A stretch of DNA of 64,000 bases from an uncultured Shewanella sp. (GTDB taxonomy: Bacteria; Pseudomonadota; Gammaproteobacteria; Enterobacterales; Shewanellaceae): positions 1 to 64,000 of the forward strand of contig NZ_CANMWS010000024.1 in NCBI RefSeq assembly GCF_947501665.1. The letters run 5' to 3'. Below are positions 18,894 through 27,419 of this stretch, piece after piece. The position numbers were made by a program, and so were the translations under genes. The notes beneath the pieces are model-generated. The model was not told the DNA's origin, made no database searches, and saw nothing but the letters and a program-made list of their open reading frames with translations. Position 1 is the first letter of the stretch, and every line of letters begins with the position of its first letter.

Positions 18894-20150
18894 ATGTTAT
18901 TACCTTCAGCAGCGCCTATTTCATCAAGCTACTCTCTAGACAATAATGTGATGTTAGAAGAAGTCGCAGGCCCTTTAGCTAAGGCAAAAGGGGCGTCTCT
19001 TAGCATTAAACCTTCATTGGAGCTTGATCATCGTATGAGGCATATTTTGCATGCCATGCCATCAGGTATTGTGATTTTGAATGCCAATGGCGTGATTGAG
19101 CAAGCGAACCCTGTGGCGTGCGAGTTATTGCGGCAAAATAACCTTTCGGCTTATCAAAAGGACCATGGGGATACAGAGCCTGTGAAGGCTAATGCCATGT
19201 CACCCCTTGTAGGCCAGTTATGGCGGGAGGTGATTAAAACGGCTTTTTTACCCCAAAATGATGATGGCTATGAAGTGTCATTGCGCTCTGGGCGTCGAGT
19301 CAGTATTGCCATTAGGCCATTAACCCCTGAGCCAGGGCAACTCATTGTACTCACTGATCTTACAGAGACGCGTCGGCTGCAAAAAAATGTGTCTCATTTA
19401 CAACGGTTATCAGCATTAGGTAAAATGGTGGCCACATTAGCCCATCAAGTTCGCACGCCACTCACTGCGGCCATATTATATGCAGAGAATTTAAGCCACC
19501 ATCATATCACTCAATCTGTGCGCGATAAATTTCAGAAAAAACTGCTTAATCGATTATTTGAACTTGAGCATCAAGTCAGTGATATGTTGTTAACGGTGAA
19601 AGGTCAGTCTCAACAGACAAAAAGTGGCACCACCATTGGGGCCGTTATTGAGAAAGTCCTTGAAAATTGCACGCCCATTGCACACAAATATCAATGCCAA
19701 TTGACAGTCAATAATGCCGATAGCGACAGCGATAGTGGTAGTTATATCGATAGCCAAGGTCATATTGTGGTGGATGAGCCAGCGTTAGTGTCGGCATTGA
19801 ATAATGTATTAATGAACAGCTTAGAAGCAGGCGCATCCAACATTGCCTTGCAGGCCTATAAAGATGACGCTTATCTTGTGGTGGAAATTCTAGATGATGG
19901 TGCGGGCTTAATACCGTCATGTAAAGCCAATACGCCTTTTTTTACCACGAAAGCACAAGGGACAGGCTTAGGCTTGAGCGTGGTTCGTTCTGTGATGGCA
20001 CAACATTGTGGTGAGTTCTCTATCGTCAATCGTTCAGAAAGTCATGCTGACAGTCAAGGTTGTCGAGCCTTATTGCGTTTTTTAACGAGTACAAAGCAAG
20101 ATGATGTTCAAGCAACAGCGGATGCTGCAAAGCATGGCGGTATCAAATGA
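18894..20150 (+). CDS. flrB: Sensor histidine kinase FlrB
   Basis: About 418 residues. A PAS-like segment (residues about 45-150; ILHAMPSGIVILNANGVIEQ) is followed by HisKA with the phosphoacceptor His in TLAHQVRTPLTAAILYAENL and an HATPase domain (N-box NNVLMNSLEAGAS, DDGAG, GTGLGLSVVRS). No membrane segment, so cytoplasmic as known for FlrB. ATG 18894 has GGAG at good spacing; an upstream in-frame ATG (18849) would lie almost at the transcription start. Overlaps flrC by 4 nt (ATGA). Confidence 0.92.
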   Translation: MLLPSAAPISSSYSLDNNVMLEEVAGPLAKAKGASLSIKPSLELDHRMRHILHAMPSGIVILNANGVIEQANPVACELLRQNNLSAYQKDHGDTEPVKANAMSPLVGQLWREVIKTAFLPQNDDGYEVSLRSGRRVSIAIRPLTPEPGQLIVLTDLTETRRLQKNVSHLQRLSALGKMVATLAHQVRTPLTAAILYAENLSHHHITQSVRDKFQKKLLNRLFELEHQVSDMLLTVKGQSQQTKSGTTIGAVIEKVLENCTPIAHKYQCQLTVNNADSDSDSGSYIDSQGHIVVDEPALVSALNNVLMNSLEAGASNIALQAYKDDAYLVVEILDDGAGLIPSCKANTPFFTTKAQGTGLGLSVVRSVMAQHCGEFSIVNRSESHADSQGCRALLRFLTSTKQDDVQATADAAKHGGIK

Positions 20151-21751
20151 CGCAAGGACGATTATTATTGGTTGAAGATGATGATGACTTACGTGAAGCC
20201 TTAACGGATACCTTGTTATTAGCGAACTATGAATGTCATAGTGTAAATAGTGCCGAAGCGGCGATTGTTTTTTTGAAACAACAGGTTCATCCTATCGATC
20301 TGGTTGTCAGTGATGTGCAAATGCAAGGCATTGGTGGCATGGGATTATTGGCTTACATGCAAACCCAATTGACCACGACGCCTTTATTATTAATGACAGC
20401 GTTTGCCAGTATTGATGCCGCCATTGCGGCCATTAAGCAAGGGGCGGTGGATTATTTACAGAAACCGTTTTCCTCTCAAGTGTTACTCACTCAAGTGTCG
20501 CGCTATTTGCAGGCGCATTCAAATACACACTCATCCAATACCCATACATCAAAGTCTCGGCATGGAAAAACAAGACTCCCCCGGCAAACGATCACTGATG
20601 TGATTGCAGCAGATGAGAAAAGCTTAGTCTTGCTTGATTTGGCGAAAAAAGTTGCCTTATCAACGGCATCTGTGATGATTTTAGGTCCCAGTGGCACGGG
20701 CAAAGAAGTGTTAGCGCGCTATATTCATGAGTCGAGTGATCGCGTATTAAAGCCTTTTGTGGCGATTAACTGCGCCGCTATTCCTGAGGCAATGCTTGAA
20801 GCGACGCTGTTTGGTTATGAAAAAGGCGCCTTTACGGGGGCTCATCAAGCTTGTCCCGGTAAATTTGAACTGGCTCAAGGCGGCAGTATTTTATTGGATG
20901 AAATATCGGAGATGCCACTGGCTTTGCAAGCTAAACTCTTACGTGTTTTACAAGAACGAGAACTTGAGCGGCTCGGTGGCCGAAAAATCATTAAATTGGA
21001 TGTTCGAGTCTTAGCCACATCAAATCGCGATTTGCAGCAATGGGTCAGTGATGGCTTGTTTCGAGAAGATCTCTATTATCGCATTCATGTGTTTCCGCTT
21101 ACTTGGCCAGCGTTAGCAGAGAGACCCAAAGACATATTGCCTTTGTCTGAATATCTATTGCAACGTCATCAATCTTCACCGCCATATAGTGTGTTAAGTG
21201 AACCTGCGAAGTATCGATTGCAATCCTATGCTTGGCCTGGAAACGTCAGGGAGCTGGATAATGTATTACAGCGTGCCCTAATTGTGGCCGAGAGTGGGGT
21301 GATTGAGCCTCAAGATTTGTTGCTTAATGATGGTTGGCAATTAACGCAGGAATGTTCGCATGTTCATGTTATTGATCAAGTTAGTGTTCATGACAGCGCT
21401 CAAGTAAAAGTAGGCTCAGTCAGTGACATGAGCCTCAGCAAACATGATATGGATATGACACCATTCATGCAACCCGTTAATCAAGTAGTAAAAAAGCCGA
21501 TGGATCACTATAGGTCAGCGTCGACCCAAAAAGAAAAAACAGAGTCAAAAGAGCCAAAAGAGAAAAAAGGCCCATTGGCCCAGCTCAGTGATGAAAAACA
21601 ACATCAAGAATATCATTTGATTTTACAGGTGCTACAGCATTATCAAGGTCAGCGAAAAGCGGTGGCAGACCAATTGGGCATAAGCCCCAGAACCCTACGA
21701 TATAAGATGGCGAAGATGAGAGAGTTAGGGATGGCGATCCCATCAGCCTAA
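20147..21751 (+). CDS. flrC: Flagellar response regulator FlrC (sigma-54 activator)
   Basis: 534 residues: receiver domain with acidic pocket VEDDDD and predicted phosphoacceptor Asp56 (DLVVSDVQM), AAA+ domain with GPSGTGKEVL, GAFTGAHQ and ILLDEISEMP, and a Fis-type HTH (KAVADQLGISPRTLRYKMAK). Between the AAA+ domain and HTH is an unusually long polar linker (about residues 405-485) rich in Lys, Glu, Met and Gln. It receives phosphate from FlrB and drives hook/basal-body genes. It is the last flagellar gene before the accessory region; fliE does not follow. Confidence 0.94.
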   Translation: MTQGRLLLVEDDDDLREALTDTLLLANYECHSVNSAEAAIVFLKQQVHPIDLVVSDVQMQGIGGMGLLAYMQTQLTTTPLLLMTAFASIDAAIAAIKQGAVDYLQKPFSSQVLLTQVSRYLQAHSNTHSSNTHTSKSRHGKTRLPRQTITDVIAADEKSLVLLDLAKKVALSTASVMILGPSGTGKEVLARYIHESSDRVLKPFVAINCAAIPEAMLEATLFGYEKGAFTGAHQACPGKFELAQGGSILLDEISEMPLALQAKLLRVLQERELERLGGRKIIKLDVRVLATSNRDLQQWVSDGLFREDLYYRIHVFPLTWPALAERPKDILPLSEYLLQRHQSSPPYSVLSEPAKYRLQSYAWPGNVRELDNVLQRALIVAESGVIEPQDLLLNDGWQLTQECSHVHVIDQVSVHDSAQVKVGSVSDMSLSKHDMDMTPFMQPVNQVVKKPMDHYRSASTQKEKTESKEPKEKKGPLAQLSDEKQHQEYHLILQVLQHYQGQRKAVADQLGISPRTLRYKMAKMRELGMAIPSA

Positions 21752-21752
21752 T

Positions 21753-21778
21753 AGGTGTTCTATTTGTGTAGAACACCT
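21753..21778 (+). terminator. Terminator hairpin after flrC
   Basis: AGGTGTTCTA and TAGAACACCT form a perfect 10-bp stem with a 6-base loop, starting two bases after the flrC stop. The following sequence (TAGGTGGGTTTT) is only moderately T-rich. Confidence 0.65.
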
Positions 21779-21799
21779 TAGGTGGGTTTTATGATTAAG

Positions 21800-22456
21800 C
21801 TTCGCTTAATGGAACCTTGTGAGTGAATACTCACATTGTGATATTAGGTATTAAGTTACGCTTAATGGAAGGTCGTGAATTCCCATTCACACAGGGCCAA
21901 AAGGGGATCAACAGCAATCCCCTCTTGGATCACCTTTGCCGCCCCCGACGGAGTGAAATGCATTGGTTAGGTGCTTCGTTCTTATAAAAGAAATAACTGA
22001 CATTTTCGATGCTACATCCCTATAACCCGAAAATTAAACAGATATCCCTATCTGCTTTACGCTATTTATTTCAACGAACTTCAGCCACTCCGATGGGGAT
22101 CTAAAATCAACAGAAAAAGCAAAGATAAAAGCAGGGGGGCGATTATAGCTGCCTACATTCTAAATTTGTGTTTATTTCTTTACGCAGGCTAAGCTTGTGA
22201 GTGGCCATTCACACTGGGGTGTAATCAATAACCTCATTTGTTTAAAGTTATCTTATTTGAAATGATTGGAGTTATTTAAGTTAATTGCCTGCCGCAGGCT
22301 TATGTGCGAATACAAAAAATAACTCGCCGTTAATATGTCCCTATAGGCTCAACGAATGCATCCCTGCATCCGATGGTTATTTTTGCATTCACACTGATTT
22401 GAAAAGAAAAAGCAAAAGAAAAAGCAAAAGCAAAAGCAAAAGCCCCTCCGCCAGCC
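21800..22456. repeat. REP-like hairpins and simple repeats between flrC and the IS30 element
   Basis: No gene is supported here. Three small palindromes share one design: GTGAGTGAATACTCAC (21819), GTGAATTCCCATTCAC (21875) and GTGAGTGGCCATTCAC (22197). The first two share the leader CTTAATGGAA. A further stem AGGGGAT/ATCCCCT lies near 21905. From 22398 to 22445 there is an A-rich hexanucleotide array (AAAAGC/AAAAGA). These look like scattered REP-type units next to a mobile element. Confidence 0.5.
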
Positions 22457-23536
22457 GAAATGCACATAGTGCTATAATTATGCTGCGAGCAAATGTTCCA
22501 TAAAGGCCTCGTTCGGCGATTTATACCCGAGTGAGGCTCTCCCTCTAGTATTGAGGATGTGTCCCAGTTTAGCGATATCTTCATCGCTAACCAAGTTAAA
22601 ATCTGTGCCCTTAGGGTAAAAACGCCTTATCAACCCGTTCGTATGCTCATTTAATCCTCTTTCCCATGAATGATAGGGCATAGCAAAGTAAAAGTCGGCT
22701 CCCGTCATCTCTGCTATCTGACTAAGTTGAGCAAACTCTGACCCATTGTCAGAGGTGATGGTCTTAAATTCGTGGAGCGTTGACCCTACGATATCACTAA
22801 AGGCATTAACCACGGTCTCAGCTCGCTTGATCGGCAACTTTCTGATAATAAGTGCTTTATTTGCCTTATCAACCACAGTCAATAAAAATGATTTTAGCTC
22901 TAATCCAAAAATCGTATCTATTTCAAAGTGTCCAGGCTCTTGTTTGAAATCCGCAACAGTCGGTCTTTCCTCAATGCCGGTACGTCCGACAATCTTAACC
23001 CGCTGACTCACTAATTGACGCTTATTGTAAGGTTTTCCACGATGAGGGAGTAATTTATACAGTGTCCCTTCCATCTGTTTATCATGCTGAATATATCGAT
23101 AAATCGTGTTTTCGCTGACAGATATTTTGTGCTTAAGTCTGAGTTCCCCGCTGATAACATCAGGTGAAGTATGCACAAGCAGTCTGTCATGAATGAACTG
23201 ACTCACTTTATCTGTAATTTGCCTAAAACGCTTATCAGAGCTGGCATCGGTGCGTCTCGCTTGCGCCAAGGTTACTGCTCGACGGCAAGAATAAAGCTTA
23301 TTAAAATCTACTGCTGTGTTACGTTCAACTTCTCGGTAGACCGTTGATGTAGAGACGCCCAGCTCCTTGGCTATCTGATATCTAGACACATTACAGGCTA
23401 AGCGTTTTTCTATGTAACACTGCTCTTTCTGAGTCAGATGCTTACCACCCATGAAATAAAACCCTTATTAAATAACTCAACACGAAATCTTATGCTTATT
23501 TCATACTAAATTGAAATGTGAGTCTATGTGCATTTC
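22457..23536 (-). mobile_element. IS30-family insertion sequence, complete
   Basis: About 1080 bp. The left end GAAATGCACATAG (22457-22469) is an inverted copy of CTATGTGCATTTC at 23524-23536, so 13-bp perfect terminal repeats flank the transposase. Length and single-ORF layout fit the IS30 family. No clear 2-3-bp target duplication is visible. The sequence just outside the left repeat (CTCCGCCAGCC) is shared with the relic at 24985, so the true left boundary may lie slightly further out. Confidence 0.85.
22478..23452 (-). CDS. IS30-family transposase
   Basis: 324 residues. N-terminal HTH (YQIAKELGVSTSTVYREVER), then the DDE domain: first Asp in FEIDTIFG, second in ITSDNGSEFAQ, and the Glu in SWERGLNEHTNGLIRRFYPK, all typical of IS30. 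It is intact, without stops or shifts, so the element may be active. Translation runs right to left, opposite to flrC. Confidence 0.93.
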   Translation of the reverse strand: MGGKHLTQKEQCYIEKRLACNVSRYQIAKELGVSTSTVYREVERNTAVDFNKLYSCRRAVTLAQARRTDASSDKRFRQITDKVSQFIHDRLLVHTSPDVISGELRLKHKISVSENTIYRYIQHDKQMEGTLYKLLPHRGKPYNKRQLVSQRVKIVGRTGIEERPTVADFKQEPGHFEIDTIFGLELKSFLLTVVDKANKALIIRKLPIKRAETVVNAFSDIVGSTLHEFKTITSDNGSEFAQLSQIAEMTGADFYFAMPYHSWERGLNEHTNGLIRRFYPKGTDFNLVSDEDIAKLGHILNTRGRASLGYKSPNEAFMEHLLAA

Positions 23537-23677
23537 ATTTGGGGCTTGGGGTTGGACTTCAAACCCCGATACTTACAACAGGTATAATGGTAAATATTGC
23601 TTTGTCGTGGTATGCCTTTATCCCAAAGATAACAATAAAAACACTGTGGCTAATTATTCGTATATTTTCTTGTGAAT

Positions 23678-24919
23678 TTAACTACTTTTTTTGTTACCTT
23701 TAATACTGATATAGTGAAATAAATAAATCAGAAACAATAAACCTGTGGTACCGACAACAAAACGCATCATGCTGTCGCTGCTACCATCATAATAACTACT
23801 GCTGACATTGATGGATAAGGCAATAATACATAAACGAATGGCTGTTACCAAAGATGAAGCAATACCCACTAAATCTGAACGAACCCGCATTGACTGAGCA
23901 ATGAAAATATTAATCGAACATCCCACACCAATAGTAAAGACACACATAACCAGCGTTAAATAATAAGGCGAGTTTAACCAGCTATAGGGTGAAGCTAAGA
24001 ACAGCAATGAGGCTAACATCACTATTACCAACCCAACATTCTTCAGGCAGTTTACTCCCCATTTATCAATTAACCGACCATTATTAATACTCACCAGAAC
24101 AAATGAGCCTGAAATCGCCATCTGAAAATAAGGAAAAACCGACTTAGCCACATTTAACTCATTTACAAACAGTAATGACATATTAGAAATAAAGGCAAAA
24201 TATGCAGCCAGCATTAAACTGGAGATCAGAGTGTTATACCAAAACACTCTGGATGACAACACCGCAGCATAACCTTCGCGCATCTCAGCTAACGTGAACT
24301 TCCTGCGCTGAACAGACGGTAGCGATTCTGGTAAAAATAACAAACATGTTACCGCTGAGAGAAAAACTAATACCGCAACAAAAATGAAACTACCTCTGTA
24401 GCCCCAGTAAATATTAATCCAACCACCAATTAAAGGAGCAAAGGCCAACATGCTGACCACCATAGTACTAAGATCGCCAACGAACTTAGCCGCCTTTTCT
24501 TCTTCAAATAAATCAAAGATTATAGCCGTGCCCACCACCATACAAGCAGCACTGCCAAAACCTTGCAATAAACGAAAAAACAACAACTGCTCTATACTAG
24601 TAGCGATAACGCAGCCAATAGTAGTTAGGGTAAACAAAGCAAAACCGAACATTAAAATAGGCCTGCGCCCAAAATGATCGGACAAAGGCCCATATACTAA
24701 AGAGCCAATACAAACTCCAATAAAATTAAAACTCAATATCCGCTGCACCATCACGGCATTAGTATTAAAGGCATGCAAAATATCAGGAAACGATGGCAAA
24801 TAAATGTCCGTCTCAATGATGGCAGAAATAAAAATAAAAATAAAAATAAAACGAAACCACTTTCCTTCATGGACATTACGTCCATTCAACAACAAAGGTA
24901 ATTTAACAAAACGAAACAT
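23678..24919 (-). CDS. MFS efflux transporter, Bcr/CflA-like
   Basis: About 413 residues with twelve predicted membrane helices. The start SAIIETDIYLPSFPDILHAF and motif A YGPLSDHFGRRP identify the drug:H+ antiporter Bcr/CflA group; FRLLQGFGSAACMVVGTAII is the helix-4/5 signature. ATG 24919 has TAAGTAGGT upstream and is preferred to a TTG 33 bp further up. Substrate unknown. The gene lies between the complete IS30 copy and a decayed IS30 end in the same orientation, so it may have arrived with them. Confidence 0.85.
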   Translation of the reverse strand: MFRFVKLPLLLNGRNVHEGKWFRFIFIFIFISAIIETDIYLPSFPDILHAFNTNAVMVQRILSFNFIGVCIGSLVYGPLSDHFGRRPILMFGFALFTLTTIGCVIATSIEQLLFFRLLQGFGSAACMVVGTAIIFDLFEEEKAAKFVGDLSTMVVSMLAFAPLIGGWINIYWGYRGSFIFVAVLVFLSAVTCLLFLPESLPSVQRRKFTLAEMREGYAAVLSSRVFWYNTLISSLMLAAYFAFISNMSLLFVNELNVAKSVFPYFQMAISGSFVLVSINNGRLIDKWGVNCLKNVGLVIVMLASLLFLASPYSWLNSPYYLTLVMCVFTIGVGCSINIFIAQSMRVRSDLVGIASSLVTAIRLCIIALSINVSSSYYDGSSDSMMRFVVGTTGLLFLIYLFHYISIKGNKKSS

Positions 24920-24984
24920 TATATACCTACTTAACCACAAAGAAGCAAACAATTAACGGGGTTTAAATAAATCCTACGACGTGT

Positions 24985-25085
24985 ACCTCCGCCATCCGAA
25001 ATGCACATAGTACTATAATTATGCTACGAACAAGTGTTCCACAAAGACCTCGTTAGGCGATTTATACCTGAGGATGTCTTCCAGT
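24985..25085 (-). mobile_element. Relic of an IS30 end
   Basis: CCGAAATGCACATAGTACTA and the following sequence repeat the left end of the intact IS30 (22446-22560) including part of the transposase 3' end (ATTTATACC), with point differences and an internal deletion of about 20-25 bp. No open frame remains. It lies in the same orientation as the intact copy. Confidence 0.8.
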
Positions 25086-25377
25086 CGAGGGGACGGGGAT
25101 TCAGATATGTGATTAAGGCTCAGCAACCCAGCTTCACAAATTATTTTCCCGCCCATTATTTAAAATTAATAAGTTAATCTAATTATGTCATATAATCAGT
25201 TAACCGTTGATGGATATTATTCAGATAACGCGTAATATCTCATGATAGCGAGAAACGTTTATTGATAATAACTACCATATGCATTTTACCCTTGGTCATA
25301 TAGTTCATCACTAATATTTTTGGTTTTTCGCCGGAATAAACAGATGTAAGAGAATTAACGTTGAAAGGTATTGTTCC

Positions 25378-25628
25378 AAGAAATAAGTAAAAATAAGTGA
25401 AAAAAATAAAAAAATAAGTAAAAAATAAGAAAAATAAACAAAAAAATAAGAAAAATAAACAAAAAAATAAGTAAGACACCCACGATTATTTTATTTGTTT
25501 TGACCAAATTTCCAGTCGAAATAATTAAGACGAAATAATTACAATAATTAAGACACCCATGGTTATTTGCCTAGTTTGCGATTGTAAACTAGGCTTTGAA
25601 TAGTTGAACTGTCATCGGTGGGGGTGTT
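25378..25628. repeat. A/T-rich simple repeat and leader of the REP-associated transposase
   Basis: Positions 25378-25470 are almost only AATAAG/AAATAA/AAACAA units. The 3' part contains two AAGACACCC boxes (about 25476 and 25553) and then a conserved leader that ends CATCGGTGGGGGTGTT before the transposase ATG. AAGACACCC is the reverse complement of GGGTGTCTT, repeated downstream of the same gene, so the transposase is framed by inverted copies of its likely target motif. Confidence 0.65.
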
Positions 25629-26609
25629 ATGCCAATACCAAGAAAAGCCATTGTTAGTATCGAGGACACTCCTTATTATCACTGTATATCACGGTGTGTG
25701 AGAAGAGCTTACTTGTGTGGAGAAGATAGCTACACAGGGCAGTCATATGAGCATCGACGTGAATGGGTTGAAGAACGTATTCTTGAACTTGGGCAAGTAT
25801 TTGCCATTGATATTTGTGCTTATGTGGTGATGTCTAATCATCTGCATTTAGTATTGTGTGTGGATATTTATGAAGCTAATTCTTGGTCTGAGCTGGAGGT
25901 TGCCGAGCGTTGGCATCAGTTATTCAATGGAACTGACATTACTCAAAAATTGACTAATGGCTCGTCACTTGAGCCTCATGAAACGGTTTTATTATCAAAA
26001 ACGATTGCAGAATATCGCAGTCGTTTAAGTGATATCAGCTGGTTGATGCGGGCGTTAAATGAGCCTATTGCAAGAAAGGCAAATCGGGAAGATAAATGTA
26101 GTGGTCGATTTTGGGAGGGGCGCTTTAAATCTCAGGCGTTGCTTGATGAAGCCGCGCTTCTTGCTTGCATGGCTTATGTTGATTTGAATCCTATTCGTGC
26201 AAAAATGGCAGAGACTCCAGAATCGTCTGATTTTACCAGTATACAGCGGAGAATAAAGGCAGGATTAAAGGGGGAGTTGCCAGCAAAATTACTTGATTTT
26301 GTAGGTGATGAACGACTTGATATGTCAAAAGGGTTACACTTTCATTTGGATGATTATTTGCAGTTAGTAGATGAAACAGGGCGGATTATTAGGAACGATA
26401 AGCGTGGTGCTATCAGTGAGTCTGCAATGCCCATCCTCAATAGACTTAATATTCCTCAAGAGAATTGGCTTAAGTTAACGACAGAGTTTACACGTTTATT
26501 TAAAGGTCCAGTTGGCAGCCTACAAGAACTGGATGCTTATTGTGTGCATTTAGATCGTAAACGACGACAAGGGGCTGGGAATTGTCATCGTTGGCTTGAT
26601 AGTGCTTAA
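25629..26609 (+). CDS. REP-associated tyrosine transposase (Y1_Tnp/TnpA_REP)
   Basis: 326 residues of the HUH single-strand transposase type. PYYHCISRCVRRAYLCG is the N-terminal signature; the metal-binding HUH motif is SNHLHLVL; the catalytic Tyr is expected in the MAYVDLNPIRAKMA helix. RFWEGRFKSQALLDEAALLA is also characteristic. Such proteins (RAYTs) act on REP palindromes rather than moving whole elements. Flanking arrays with GGGTGTCTTGATTAATCG are plausible substrates. It is intact; a GTGGGGGTGTT leader supplies only a loose ribosome-binding site. Confidence 0.92.
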   Translation: MPIPRKAIVSIEDTPYYHCISRCVRRAYLCGEDSYTGQSYEHRREWVEERILELGQVFAIDICAYVVMSNHLHLVLCVDIYEANSWSELEVAERWHQLFNGTDITQKLTNGSSLEPHETVLLSKTIAEYRSRLSDISWLMRALNEPIARKANREDKCSGRFWEGRFKSQALLDEAALLACMAYVDLNPIRAKMAETPESSDFTSIQRRIKAGLKGELPAKLLDFVGDERLDMSKGLHFHLDDYLQLVDETGRIIRNDKRGAISESAMPILNRLNIPQENWLKLTTEFTRLFKGPVGSLQELDAYCVHLDRKRRQGAGNCHRWLDSA

Positions 26610-27419
26610 CGGCACTTTAGTTCCATTTAGTTTAAACCACTAATCTCATATTTTTTATGATACTGAACATTTTATGAAATTTGTTAGTGACTTATTGTAT
26701 ATGTAATCCAGAACAACTGATTGGTTGCATATGATTATAGATAGATTGGATGTTAGATTAACCTTTGTATGAATGATAAAGCACGAAGCGTTTATTATTA
26801 GCATGTCGATTTTGGGTGGTTATGTAAGCATATAATTATGGGTGTCTTGATTAATCGTTGATGGGTGTCTTGATTAATCGTTGTTGATTAATCGTTGTTG
26901 ATTAATCGTTGAACCTTTGTATGAATGATAAAGTACGAAGCGGTTATTATTAGCATGTCGATTTTGGGTGGTTATGTAAGCATATAATTATGGGTGTCTT
27001 GATTAATCGTTATAAAGTACGAAGCGGTTATTATTAGCATGTCGATTTTGGGTGGTTATGTAAGCATATAATTATGGGTGTCTTGATTAATCGTGATGGG
27101 TGTCTTGATTAATCGTTTTCTTGATTAATCCCTGCCAATATATACCTATAGACTAGCGCGCAGCTTATCTTGATATGTTAAGCGTTAAGATGAGGAGTCT
27201 CAGCCTCATATTATAACAGGCCAACTGAGTCGGTACCTTACACTTCAACACTCACTCAATTTCCCTAATATCACTTATTTTTCAAGATCAACAGCAGGCA
27301 TTAGCTTAAAAACAGTCAGGTCATGATTTGATAAATGCTGAGTGTTGATCTTGGCTACAAATTTCATTATGTTACTGATTAATAATGGCTGGTTATAAAT
27401 TATAATATAGGACTTTTCG
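26610..27419. repeat. Repeat array downstream of the RAYT gene
   Basis: No gene is supported in this 810-bp stretch. Two 99-bp units (26761-26859 and 26913-27011) and an 83-bp 5'-shortened unit (27012-27094) share GCATGTCGATTTTGGGTGGT and end in GGGTGTCTTGATTAATCG. The end motif also occurs alone at about 26863 and 27098, with shortened TTGATTAATCGTT copies between. Copies 2 and 3 are almost identical, implying recent expansion. A hairpin ATGAGG/CCTCAT occurs near 27190-27210. A TATAAT at 27399 may be the -10 of the next gene. Confidence 0.8.

Noticed and set aside
25240..25479. Reverse-strand 79-codon frame rich in Phe/Leu
   Set aside because: It is the complement of an A-rich simple repeat and has no ribosome-binding site or family.
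26761..27115. CRISPR array
   Set aside because: Repeat units are ~99 bp and tandem, without unique spacers of constant length, and no cas genes are present.
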